In this document: positions 1 to 7,291 of the stretch, in pieces | Layout: every line of letters begins with the position of its first letter | Numbering within the stretch: position 1 is the first letter of the stretch | Source of the DNA: an uncultured Selenomonadales bacterium | GTDB taxonomy: Bacteria > Bacillota > Negativicutes > Selenomonadales > Selenomonadaceae | DNA: 32,598 nucleotides | Direction: 5' to 3' | Assembly: GCA_937910665.1 (NCBI GenBank) | Contig: CALEPR010000048.1 | Coordinates: 1 to 32,598 of the forward strand | Position numbers and translations under genes: made by a program | Notes under the pieces: model-generated | What the model was told of the DNA's origin: nothing | What the model saw: the letters and a program-made list of their open reading frames with translations, nothing else | The model's database searches: none

Positions 1-75
1 GTTAAAAATAAATTATTATTGCCATAATTGGACAATCTTTTTTACAAAAATTCATCAGAGAGGAGACGATCCAAA

Positions 76-936
76 ATGGAAAATCGACAGGCAGTCACTA
101 TGCCGCTTTACAACGAAGATGAATTTTGTCTGGTGAAGTTTGGTCACTCGTTCACATATCCCGGTCATACTTACGGTCCTGCAGTTCGCTCGCACTATTT
201 AATCCACTACATTTTGTCCGGCAAGGGAACTTTTAAATCCAATCAGCAAACTTATCAACTTCATGCAGGGCAGGGTTTCTTTATCGAGCCGAATAATCAA
301 ACCGTTTACTCCAGCGACATCGACGATCCTTGGCAATATATCTGGGTCGCTTTCAGCGGACGACAGGCAAAACTTATCGCAGACTCTCTCGGACTGTCGG
401 CTGAGAATCCAATTTTTTCCTGTACGCCCGAGAACGGCGAACGATTGAAAAATTGTGTCCTGCAGATGTTGGAAAAAAATGATTTCGCATTGTCCGACAT
501 TTACTATCGCTGGGGATTATTTTTTAAATTCATTTCCATTCTGGCAGATGCTCAAAAAGAATTTATGCCGAAGGCTGATGTCAATACTTACGTTTCACAT
601 ATGATGAATTATATTAACCACCACATTGAAGAAAATATTTCCGTCCAAGACGTCGCCGACTATGTGAAGTTGACTCGCAGCTACGCAACTACAATGTTTA
701 CCAAGCAGGTTGGAATGACTCCGAAAGATTACATTCAAAATTGTCGGCTGACAAAAGCAAGAAATTTGTTGGAATCTTCCACGCTCACGGTTTCTGAAAT
801 TGCATACTCCTGCGGCTACTCGAAAAGCGAATCACTGGTCAAGGCTTTCAGCAAACGCTACGACATAAGTCCCGGCGATTACAGAAAAAAATTGCTCGCC
901 AAAGGCAGAGATCTGCGCGGAATTAACGGCTGGTGA
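76..936 (+). CDS. AraC-family transcriptional regulator
   Basis: This is a DNA-binding activator or repressor, about 286 aa, probably of sugar-utilisation genes. The N-terminal half (about residues 15-150) is a cupin-like AraC ligand-binding domain with the typical YGPAVRSHYLIHYILSG stretch. The C-terminal 100 residues hold two helix-turn-helix motifs (ISVQDVADYVKLTRSYATTMF and LTVSEIAYSCGYSKSESLVKAF) ending in SPGDYRK, as in the family. I place the start at ATG 76 because AGGAGA lies just upstream; a TTG at 28 opens the frame earlier but lacks a ribosome binding site. The sugar or effector cannot be read from the sequence, and no sugar transporter lies beside it in the window. The family is certain; the target is unknown. 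Confidence 0.9.
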   Translation: MENRQAVTMPLYNEDEFCLVKFGHSFTYPGHTYGPAVRSHYLIHYILSGKGTFKSNQQTYQLHAGQGFFIEPNNQTVYSSDIDDPWQYIWVAFSGRQAKLIADSLGLSAENPIFSCTPENGERLKNCVLQMLEKNDFALSDIYYRWGLFFKFISILADAQKEFMPKADVNTYVSHMMNYINHHIEENISVQDVADYVKLTRSYATTMFTKQVGMTPKDYIQNCRLTKARNLLESSTLTVSEIAYSCGYSKSESLVKAFSKRYDISPGDYRKKLLAKGRDLRGINGW

Positions 937-943
937 CAGGATA

Positions 944-1018
944 ATTAGGAATTAGGAGTGAGGAATTTTTTTTCTAACAACTAACCACTAAATCCTATCC
1001 CCTATTCCCAATTCCCTA
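944..1018. repeat. Degenerate heptamer (CTAAxCC) intergenic repeat with inverted arms
   Basis: This lies between the convergent araC-type gene and the acetyltransferase gene. The left arm reads TTAGGAA TTAGGAG TGAGGAA. After a T-run the right arm reads as consecutive 7-mers CTAACAA, CTAACCA, CTAAATC, CTATCCC, CTATTCC, CAATTCC, CTAAAAA. The arms are roughly complementary, so the transcript could fold. The 7-bp phase matches the core of the elements at 4609, 7164 and 27980 but this copy lacks their terminal inverted repeats. Confidence 0.6.
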
Positions 1019-1627
1019 AAAATTTTCATAGTCAATTCTTTTTCCTCCGTCAAAATATTTTTTGTCTTCCTCAGAAATTTCTCGGAAAATTCTGCAGGGA
1101 ACTCCCATCGCCACGACATTTGCCGGAATATTTTTGGAAACAATGCTCCCTGCGCCGATGACTGAATTTTTTCCAATCGTCACGCCGGGCAAAACTACGA
1201 CATTACTGCCGAGCCAAACATTGTCCTCGATAATAATTTTTTTCGCGTACTGGAAAGTTTTTCTGCGCAAGTCCGGATCGATTGGATGATTCGCAGTTGT
1301 CAAAGTGCAATTCGGAGCAAACAAAACATTATTGCCGACAATAATTTCCACGTCGTCCACGACAGTCAGATTGAAATTCGCGTAAACATTGTCGCCGAAG
1401 AAAAGATTTTTTCCTCCCCAGTTTCCATGAAAAGGCGGTTCAACATAACAATTTTCTCCGCAGCTTCCGAGCATTTCCTTCAAAATTTTTTGACGCAACT
1501 CGAGCTGCTCCGAAGTTGTAGAGTTAAACTCGTCCATTTTTTTCAAACATTTCCTCTGGAAGTTCATAATTTCTTCGTCACCGGGATCATAAATCAATCC
1601 TGCATTTTTTCTTTCAGCGTTTGTCAC
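1016..1627 (-). CDS. Maltose/galactoside O-acetyltransferase family (left-handed beta-helix)
   Basis: This 203-aa protein of the Maa/LacA/NodL family transfers acetyl from acetyl-CoA to a sugar hydroxyl, and the family is cytoplasmic and trimeric. The N-terminal about 60 residues match the maltose acetyltransferase cap (MTNAERKNAGLIYDPGDEEI). The remainder is hexapeptide repeats. The segment FAPNCTLTTANHPIDPDLR carries the catalytic His (TANHP), and IGAGSIVSKNIPANVVAMGVP is the typical C-terminal coil. The start is GTG at 1627, with GGAGGT seven bases upstream. It is convergent with the AraC-type gene and divergent from dacF. The physiological acceptor sugar is not evident. Confidence 0.9.
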   Translation of the reverse strand: MTNAERKNAGLIYDPGDEEIMNFQRKCLKKMDEFNSTTSEQLELRQKILKEMLGSCGENCYVEPPFHGNWGGKNLFFGDNVYANFNLTVVDDVEIIVGNNVLFAPNCTLTTANHPIDPDLRRKTFQYAKKIIIEDNVWLGSNVVVLPGVTIGKNSVIGAGSIVSKNIPANVVAMGVPCRIFREISEEDKKYFDGGKRIDYENF

Positions 1628-1826
1628 TCAACCAACCTCCGAAATATAAATTCTCGCCTAAAGTATAAAATTTTCAGAAATTTTTTTATAGCCGCAAATG
1701 TTTTATGTTATTTCATTTTTGTTACACAATCGAAGTTTAACTGTGAATTTGTTTTTCATTCTTCTCGAAACTTTTTCAAAATTTTTCTGAAAGGCTGAAA
1801 CATTTCTGTTCAACACATTCAAAGTT

Positions 1827-1860
1827 TCCTCTGCGCCTAAATTATTTTTGACGCAGAGGA
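1827..1860. other. Perfect 9-bp inverted repeat overlapping the dacF promoter
   Basis: TCCTCTGCG and CGCAGAGGA are separated by 16 bases. The right arm covers the end of the -35 hexamer and the start of the spacer of the dacF promoter. Both flanking genes diverge from this region, so neither needs a terminator here. An operator is the simpler reading, but that is inference. The remaining intergenic DNA, 1628-1826, holds nothing I can name beyond AT-rich sequence. Confidence 0.5.
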
Positions 1861-1876
1861 GAAAAATTTTTAATAT
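1848..1876 (+). promoter_or_regulatory. Sigma-70/SigA-type promoter of dacF
   Basis: TTGACG and TAATAT are separated by exactly 17 bp, about 90 bp upstream of the dacF start. This is predicted by match to the consensus only. Confidence 0.6.
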
Positions 1877-1965
1877 AGAAATTACAAACGTACAACACAA
1901 AAAAAAATTACAATTCCCCTATCGGACGAAAATATCAATGCTTTCAATTATGCGAGGTGAACAAT

Positions 1966-3147
1966 TTGCAGACAAAATTTAAAAATTTTTTTGTCGCGAT
2001 AATCTTTTCAGTAATTTTTATTTTTAATTCGGTGGTTCAGGCTGCGGGAGAAATTCCGGAACTCTGGGCTGAGTCGGCAATTTTAATAGAGGCGACGACA
2101 GGCAGAGTAATTTTTGAAAAAAATGCGGACGCAGTTCTGCCTCCCGCGAGTATGACGAAGATGATGACTTGCATTTTGGGAATAGAATATCTTCAGCCGA
2201 CAGATCAAATTACAATTTCAGCTTCGGCGGCGGCGACGGAATTTTCCGAGCTGAATTTGCAAGCGGGAAATATTTTATCTGCAAAAGATTTGTTGCAGGG
2301 AACAATGCTGGTTTCCGATAACGGCGGCGCAGTTGCAATCGCTCAGGCAGTCGCGGGAAATATTCCGCGTTTCGCAGAAATGATGAATGAAAAAGCAAAA
2401 GAAATTGGTTGCTTGAATACAAATTTTGAAAATCCGCACGGCTTGACAAGTCAAAATCATTTTTCGACTGCGCGAGATATGGCGAAGATTGCTGCTTACT
2501 GCATGAAAAGTTTTGAGTTCAGAAATTATGTCGGAACAAATATCGGAAATGTTCATGTCACTCAACCTGAAAGAACTTTCGACGCACTGAATACAAATAA
2601 ACTTTTGGAAACTTACGAAGGCTGCACGGGAATTAAAACCGGTTTCACTTACGCTGCGGGAGGTTGCTTGGCGGCGAGCGCGAAACGCGGAGATATTGAG
2701 TTAATTGCCATTGTCATGCGCTCGGCAGATATGGAAACAAGATTTTCTGATGCGGAAAAACTTTTGGACTACGGTTTTGAAAATGTCGAGTCGGTGAAAA
2801 AAATTGAAGTCGGCGACATAAAGCAAATAGTTTTTGTTCGCGGAGGAAAGTCGGGAGCAGTTCATGTCGAGGCGAAAGAAAATTTTAATTTTCCTCTCCT
2901 CAAGGATGAAGATGAAAAACTTTTGACGGTTTCTTACGACTTGCCGAAATTTACCGACGCAGAAATTTTGCGCGGAAATGTTATCGGCGAAGCTGTTTTA
3001 AATTACGACGGCAAACCTGTTGCAAGTATTCCTCTTTCGGCGACTGAAAATATTGCGAAAGGTTTTAGTTTCAGTTCCTTTCTTGTGAAGTTGAGCGAGT
3101 CTTTCAAACCTGCCGCACAAAATTTTTTGCTTAGATTTGTCGCGTGA
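1966..3147 (+). CDS. dacF: D-alanyl-D-alanine carboxypeptidase (penicillin-binding protein 5/DacF family)
   Basis: This 393-aa serine peptidase trims the terminal D-Ala from peptidoglycan stem peptides in the periplasm. The N-terminus has a signal peptide ending near VVQAAGE. All three catalytic motifs are present: SxxK (S62-M-T-K65 in PPASMTKMM), SxN (S117-D-N119) and KTG (K224-T-G226). A C-terminal PBP5-like beta domain and an amphipathic tail (FLVKLSESFKPAAQNFLLRF) suggest membrane anchoring. I choose TTG 1966 because GAGGTGA ends five bases before it; GTG 1957, nine bases upstream in the same frame, would sit inside that ribosome binding site. The gene appears monocistronic, with its own promoter at 1848 and terminator at 3157. 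Confidence 0.93.
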   Translation: MQTKFKNFFVAIIFSVIFIFNSVVQAAGEIPELWAESAILIEATTGRVIFEKNADAVLPPASMTKMMTCILGIEYLQPTDQITISASAAATEFSELNLQAGNILSAKDLLQGTMLVSDNGGAVAIAQAVAGNIPRFAEMMNEKAKEIGCLNTNFENPHGLTSQNHFSTARDMAKIAAYCMKSFEFRNYVGTNIGNVHVTQPERTFDALNTNKLLETYEGCTGIKTGFTYAAGGCLAASAKRGDIELIAIVMRSADMETRFSDAEKLLDYGFENVESVKKIEVGDIKQIVFVRGGKSGAVHVEAKENFNFPLLKDEDEKLLTVSYDLPKFTDAEILRGNVIGEAVLNYDGKPVASIPLSATENIAKGFSFSSFLVKLSESFKPAAQNFLLRFVA

Positions 3148-3156
3148 AAAATTTTT

Positions 3157-3181
3157 TCTGTTCGAGCGACAGATTTTTTTT
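3157..3181 (+). terminator. Rho-independent terminator of dacF
   Basis: A short stem (TCTGT/ACAGA plus one G-T pair) is followed by eight T residues, ten bases after the dacF stop codon. Confidence 0.7.
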
Positions 3182-3248
3182 GCAAAAAAATTTTCCGAAG
3201 ATAAAAACTTCCGACCGGAAAATAAATTTTCACAAAAAAAATTTCCCC

Positions 3249-3278
3249 TCGACATAGAGGATTTTCTTTTGCTATAAT
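3249..3278 (+). promoter_or_regulatory. Promoter of the ABC ATPase gene
   Basis: TCGACA and a perfect TATAAT are separated by 18 bp, 54 bp before the start codon. This is a consensus match only. Confidence 0.6.
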
Positions 3279-3332
3279 TGAAAAAGTTTTTCAGTAAACG
3301 ATTCAAAAAAATTTTTTGAGGTGAATGATTTA

Positions 3333-4028
3333 ATGGCATTACTTGAATTGAAAAATGTTTCCAAAATTTATAATGGCAAAGTCAAGGCGTTGGACGACAT
3401 AAATTTTTCAGTCGAAAAAGGTGACTGGGTGGCGATAATGGGGCCGAGCGGCAGCGGCAAAACCACAATGATGAACATTATCGGCTGTATGGACAGCGCG
3501 ACGGACGGAGAAGTTATTTTAGATAATATTTTGTTGACCGATGCGGACAATCAGAAATTGACAGAAATTCGCCGCGAAAAAATTGGAATGGTATTTCAGC
3601 AATTTCATTTGATACCATATTTGACGGCGGTTGAAAATGTAATGGTAGCTCAATATTATCACAGTTTGCCGGAAAAAGATGAGGCGATGGCTGCGTTAAA
3701 ACGCGTGGGGTTGGAGGACAGAGCGGAACATTTGCCGAGCCAACTTTCAGGTGGAGAACAGCAGAGAGTTTGCATCGCGCGGGCGTTAATAAATTATCCT
3801 GTATTGATTTTGGCTGACGAACCGACAGGAAATTTGGATGAAACAAACCAAAATTTAGTTATGAAAATTTTCCGCGAACTTCATGAAGAAGGTCACACAA
3901 TTATAACAGTCACGCACTCGACAGAAGTCGGGCAAGCCGCCGAGCGTTGCGTAATCATAGAGCACGGCAGAATTAAAAAAGTTTACAACAATGATCATCA
4001 GAAACTTGAAGGATTTTTTACGCCGTGA
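3333..4028 (+). CDS. ABC transporter ATP-binding protein, LolD/MacB/FtsE-like
   Basis: This 231-aa ABC ATPase belongs to the class that normally pairs with an FtsX-type (MacB/LolCE) permease to move lipoproteins, peptides or metals, or to drive periplasmic machinery. Walker A is GPSGSGKTT, the signature is LSGGEQQR, Walker B is LILADEP with the following TGNLD, and the switch His is in TVTHS. ATG 3333 is chosen over GTG 3321 because GAGGTGA (3318-3324) is well placed for it. The unusual point is that no permease gene lies beside it: upstream is dacF and, 100 bp downstream, the FMN-binding lipoprotein. The substrate cannot be inferred, and co-transcription with the lipoprotein gene is plausible but unproven. 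Confidence 0.88.
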   Translation: MALLELKNVSKIYNGKVKALDDINFSVEKGDWVAIMGPSGSGKTTMMNIIGCMDSATDGEVILDNILLTDADNQKLTEIRREKIGMVFQQFHLIPYLTAVENVMVAQYYHSLPEKDEAMAALKRVGLEDRAEHLPSQLSGGEQQRVCIARALINYPVLILADEPTGNLDETNQNLVMKIFRELHEEGHTIITVTHSTEVGQAAERCVIIEHGRIKKVYNNDHQKLEGFFTP

Positions 4029-4128
4029 GAATCAGAATAAAATTTAGTTGCCGGTTGTAAAGTTTTTATTTTTTTTTCTAACTTCCAATAACTCAGTGAC
4101 TAACTGATAAACAAGGAGTGATTTTAAA

Positions 4129-4590
4129 TTGAAAAAAATTTTGGTTGTCGGTTTAATTTTGACGACGCAAATTTTTGTTGGCTGCGGAGAAAATTCTGCA
4201 GAAAAAAATCCGCCGCCCAAGAAAGTTGAAAAAGTTTTTGATTTGAGCAAGGCAAAGGACGGAACGTATACTGCTGAAAGTTCACGCGACGAAAAACTTG
4301 GCAAAAGTATTTTGACTTTGACAATCCGGGACAAAAAAATTACCGACGCTAAATTTTCAGGCTACGACTTGTTTGGAAATGAAAAGGGCGAGGACTACGG
4401 CTCGCTGACAGGAAAAGATTCTGCCGACTACAAAAAAGCACAAGTTGCAGTCAAGGCAATAAAAAATTATCCCGCACAACTTTTGGAAACGCAGGATTTA
4501 TATAAAGTCGATGCAATTTCAGGCGCATCGATTTCCTACGGTCAATTTGTGGAAACTGCGGAAAAAATTCTGACAGACGCGACTGAGTGA
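4129..4590 (+). CDS. FMN-binding domain lipoprotein (predicted flavinylated)
   Basis: This 153-aa secreted lipoprotein has a signal sequence ending in IFVGC, with C19 as the likely lipidated residue, and a single FMN-binding (NqrC/RnfG-like) domain. The motif DAISGAS (128-134) matches the flavinylation signature, in which ApbE attaches FMN through a phosphoester to the last Ser/Thr, here S134. Its role is probably extracytoplasmic electron transfer. The start is TTG 4129, eight bases after AGGAGTG. An ApbE gene lies convergently 155 bp away, which supports flavinylation. The upstream gap (4029-4128) contains a weak CTAACTT-type heptamer repeat and no gene. The electron donor and acceptor are not encoded nearby. 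Confidence 0.85.
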   Translation: MKKILVVGLILTTQIFVGCGENSAEKNPPPKKVEKVFDLSKAKDGTYTAESSRDEKLGKSILTLTIRDKKITDAKFSGYDLFGNEKGEDYGSLTGKDSADYKKAQVAVKAIKNYPAQLLETQDLYKVDAISGASISYGQFVETAEKILTDATE

Positions 4591-4608
4591 AAAAATTTTT
4601 TCAATTTA

Positions 4609-4746
4609 AGAACTTGTACTCACAAGATCAGAGGAAAGCGATGAGGGCGAAGGGAAGAGGTTTTTTTGGGCAGAAAATTTTTAAACAAATCTCTAACCCC
4701 TAGTCCCTAAATCCTAACCCCTAAGAAAGCTGTGAATACATTTTCT
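4609..4746. mobile_element. MITE-like element, copy A (138 bp)
   Basis: The left end is AGAACTTGTACTCACAAG. The right end, read on the complement, begins AGAAAATGTATTCACAGC. The ends are therefore imperfect terminal inverted repeats, and each is flanked by TA. The interior right half consists of 7-mers CTAACCC, CTAGTCC, CTAAATC, CTAACCC, CTAAGAA. There is no coding capacity. The right end overlaps the apbE stop codon by two bases. Confidence 0.6.
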
Positions 4747-5686
4747 AATATTCTGTTTCGACAGAAACAATTTTTATCTTTTCCTCGCCGACGGAGGAAA
4801 TAATTTTTTGTGCGGAATTTTTGTCGAGAATAAAAATTGCAGTACTCAAAATGTCCGCGACTGTTCCGCAATTTTCCAAGTCTCCGGAAACAATGACGGT
4901 GGCTGAGGAAATTTTATTTTCTGTCGGCATACAAGTTTTTGGATTGATTATGTGATGGTAACGTCTGCCTTCCACAACAAAAAATTGTTCATAATCTCCG
5001 GAAGTGGACAGCGCGGAATTTTCAATTTCAACGACTTTAAAAATTTCATTTGCGGCGCGAGGATTTCTCAAGCCAATTTTTTTTTGAGCAAAGGCAAAAA
5101 TGCTGCTCGTTCCAAAATCAATTATTCCGTCCTCGATTCCGTTTTCGGCAAAAATTTTTTTTGCAACGTCAACGCCGTAACCTTTTCCGACTCCGCCAAG
5201 ATTTATTTTCACGCCGCTTTTATCCAGTCGCGCAGTTTTTTCAATTTCATTCAGCAACAAATGTTGATAGCCGACAAAATTTTTTGCGTTTTCGATTTCA
5301 TCGGGCGAAGGAAGAATTTTATTTTTTCGCGCCAACTTCCATAAATCGACAGCCGCACCGACAGTAACATCAAATGCGCCGCCTGTCAGTTCGGAATATT
5401 TTTGCGAAGTCTGCAGAATTTCAAAAACTTCCGGAGTCACTTTAATAAATTTGCCGTTGCCTGCGTTGTCATTTAAATTTTTAACATCAGTTTGAATTTT
5501 CTCGACCAACGCAAAAATTTTTTCAAAACTTTCGTCAATCGCCTTCCGAGAATTTTTTCCTTCAGCTTTGAGAGTGACAATCGTCCCCATAACTTTTTCG
5601 TTGCGCTCGAAATGAAAATTTTCTCTGCCGCAACCAAAATTAAAAATCACGCAGAAAATTAAAATTGCAACAAAAAATTTTCTCAT
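4745..5686 (-). CDS. apbE: FAD:protein FMN transferase (ApbE), lipoprotein
   Basis: This enzyme of 313 aa transfers FMN from FAD to Ser/Thr of FMN-binding domain proteins outside the cytoplasm. It starts with a lipoprotein signal (MRKFFVAILIFCVIFNFGC). Family motifs are visible in order: MGTIVTLKAEG, TGGAFDVTVGAAVDLW, NLGGVGKGYGVDVA, STSGDYEQFF, HHIINPKTCMP and the metal-binding TVADILSTAIFIL. I prefer ATG 5686, which has GGTGA upstream and starts directly at the signal peptide, over TTG 5743, which overlaps the mtlD stop but has no ribosome binding site. It lies 53 bp behind mtlD on the same strand. The likely substrate is the convergent lipoprotein at 4129. Confidence 0.92.
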   Translation of the reverse strand: MRKFFVAILIFCVIFNFGCGRENFHFERNEKVMGTIVTLKAEGKNSRKAIDESFEKIFALVEKIQTDVKNLNDNAGNGKFIKVTPEVFEILQTSQKYSELTGGAFDVTVGAAVDLWKLARKNKILPSPDEIENAKNFVGYQHLLLNEIEKTARLDKSGVKINLGGVGKGYGVDVAKKIFAENGIEDGIIDFGTSSIFAFAQKKIGLRNPRAANEIFKVVEIENSALSTSGDYEQFFVVEGRRYHHIINPKTCMPTENKISSATVIVSGDLENCGTVADILSTAIFILDKNSAQKIISSVGEEKIKIVSVETEY

Positions 5687-5739
5687 AAATTCACCGTCAA
5701 ATTTTTTATAGACTTTATTCGCAGCTTCTAAAAAAATTT

Positions 5740-6873
5740 TCAAAAATTATTTTTAATCAGCGCGAACAGTTCGGAATTTTTTTCCGCGCCAGTGAATTGA
5801 GTTATTGCCGAATCGATTCCATTTTCCTTGATGAAGTTTTGAATCTCAACGGCTTCGGGATCGCCGTCAAAGTCAAATTTCAGAGCGGCGGCGGCAACCT
5901 TCGCCAAAGTTTCGGGAACAATTCCGCGCTCCAAAAGTTGGTTGGCGGGTGAAATCAATCTGTCCTGAGGAGAGAGTTTTCTTTTCGGACTGCGAGCAAC
6001 TCTTGTCACTTCGTCCGACAGATATTTATTTGCAAAACGCCTTTCGGTAGCCTCGACATATTTTCTGTGAACCGCCGGAGCAAATTTATATTTGTCTATC
6101 AAAAGTGCGGAAGTTTCTGCCCAAACGTCACGCACCGCGCTGACAATTTTTTTATCCTGCATGGCGGCAGAAATATCTTTAAATCCGTCGCGATAGGCAA
6201 GGTAAGCGACTGAGGCGTGTCCTGTGTTGACTGTGAAAAGTTTTCTTTCAATGTAAGCGTCGAGATTTTTAACTAAAGTCATGCCCTCAATTTTTGGAAG
6301 TTCTCCAACAATTCCTGTAGAGTCAACGTCCCACTCCGCATAATCTTCAACTTGTACCAAAAGTTTTTCATCATGTTTCTGTACAGGAACAATTCTGTCA
6401 ATCGCCGAGTTCGGGAAACCGATTAACTTTTCGACTTCAGATTTTATTTCCGATGAAAGATTTTCGCAGACAAAATTTTTCAGCGCAATCGAGCCGCCAA
6501 TCATATTTTCACAGGCAATAACGTTCAGTGGCGTTTTGTTTTTCGCAAGTCTTTTTGTCAAACCTTTTGCAATATTCGGCGCGATCACTTTTAAAATATT
6601 CGCCCCTGTTGCGGTTGTAATAATGTCAGCGTCAACAATCGCGTCAAAAAGTCCTTCAAGATTTTTGTCGCTGTTAATTGCGCTGACGTTTTCGACTAAA
6701 ATTTTTTCTTCTTCGCCAAAAATTTGAACATTGTATTTGCCGAGCTCATTGATGTCCTCAACCAACGACTCGACAACATCGATAAATTTAACTTGGTAAC
6801 CTGCCTTGCTTAAAAGTAAACCGATAAGTCCTCGACCAATATTTCCTGCGCCGAAGTGAACAGCTTTTTTCAT
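5740..6873 (-). CDS. mtlD: Mannitol-1-phosphate 5-dehydrogenase
   Basis: This enzyme of 377 aa interconverts mannitol 1-phosphate and fructose 6-phosphate with NAD. The N-terminal Rossmann motif is MKKAVHFGAGNIGRGLIG. The C-terminal half contains the conserved EDYAEWDVDS, the catalytic-domain segment KLFTVNTGHASVAYLAY, and the KRKLSPQDRLISPA motif. Length is close to the family norm (about 380). The start is ATG 6873 with GGGAGGT six bases upstream. No mannitol PTS gene (mtlA/mtlF) is adjacent, so the enzyme may be fed by an unlinked transporter or act in mannitol synthesis. apbE follows on the same strand. Confidence 0.95.
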   Translation of the reverse strand: MKKAVHFGAGNIGRGLIGLLLSKAGYQVKFIDVVESLVEDINELGKYNVQIFGEEEKILVENVSAINSDKNLEGLFDAIVDADIITTATGANILKVIAPNIAKGLTKRLAKNKTPLNVIACENMIGGSIALKNFVCENLSSEIKSEVEKLIGFPNSAIDRIVPVQKHDEKLLVQVEDYAEWDVDSTGIVGELPKIEGMTLVKNLDAYIERKLFTVNTGHASVAYLAYRDGFKDISAAMQDKKIVSAVRDVWAETSALLIDKYKFAPAVHRKYVEATERRFANKYLSDEVTRVARSPKRKLSPQDRLISPANQLLERGIVPETLAKVAAAALKFDFDGDPEAVEIQNFIKENGIDSAITQFTGAEKNSELFALIKNNF

Positions 6874-6921
6874 TTTGTAACCTCCCTGAAAAAAATTTTT
6901 AAAACTCAACTTGTTATACAA

Positions 6922-6950
6922 ATTTTACAGAAAACTTTTTATATCTGCAA
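6922..6950 (-). promoter_or_regulatory. Promoter of mtlD
   Basis: On the minus strand TTGCAG and TAAAAT are separated by 17 bp, about 50 bp upstream of the mtlD start. Confidence 0.55.
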
Positions 6951-6983
6951 GCAAAAGAGATTTTACAAATTTTCTTTGCCTAT

Positions 6984-7013
6984 CATTACTCCGGCGACCA
7001 TAAATGCAAATAT
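6984..7013 (-). repeat. 30-nt intergenic sequence shared with 32457-32486
   Basis: Read on the minus strand, this stretch matches the plus strand at 32457-32486 at 28 of 30 positions; it begins ATATTTGCATTTATGG. It lies in a 418-bp gene-free region (6874-7291) that also holds the mtlD promoter, a hairpin with a T-run and MITE copy B. One minus-strand frame through it could encode a 24-aa peptide (6963-7037) with no ribosome binding site. Confidence 0.6.
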
Positions 7014-7066
7014 ATCTGCAAAAAACTTTGCCGCCATCTGTCGAACTATAAAAGTTTTCAGTGTTC

Positions 7067-7097
7067 AGTGATTTTCGCTGATCACTATTTTTTTTTT
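7067..7097 (+). terminator. Hairpin followed by T10, no obvious upstream gene
   Basis: AGTGAT and ATCACT enclose an 8-base loop and are followed by A and ten T. It has intrinsic-terminator form on the plus strand, yet the nearest upstream gene (mtlD) runs the other way. It may end an unannotated leader or antisense transcript. Confidence 0.4.
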
Positions 7098-7163
7098 ACT
7101 TATCAAAAGGCAACTTTTTTTCGATAAATTTATTAACGGTTTTTGTTTTATAAAAAAACTTTA

Positions 7164-7272
7164 AGAGCTTGTATTCACAAGTTTCGGGGATAAGGGTTAA
7201 AAGATAAGGGAACAGAGAAAACTAAATCCTTTGAACTAGTTCCTATTTTCTGAAGATGTGAGTACAGTTTCT
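7164..7272. mobile_element. MITE-like element, copy B (109 bp), in the flagellin leader
   Basis: The left end is AGAGCTTGTATTCACAAG. The right end, complemented, begins AGAAACTGTACTCACATC. TA flanks both ends. The interior right half runs as 7-mers CTAAATC, CTTTGAA, CTAGTTC, CTATTTT, CTGAAGA and is nearly identical to copy C. The element stops three bases before the AAGGAGG ribosome binding site of the flagellin gene. Confidence 0.65.
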
Positions 7273-7291
7273 AACAAGGAGGTTCCTCGCC

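Noticed and set aside
28..75. In-frame TTG-initiated extension of the AraC regulator
   Set aside because: No ribosome binding site precedes it, whereas ATG 76 has AGGAGA and starts where family members do.
5687..5743. TTG start of apbE overlapping the mtlD stop
   Set aside because: No ribosome binding site, and it would put 19 residues before a complete lipoprotein signal peptide.
7101..7128. Sigma-28 (FliA) promoter for the flagellin gene
   Set aside because: TTCGATAA resembles the -10, but no TAAA-type -35 lies at the right distance, so I do not annotate it.
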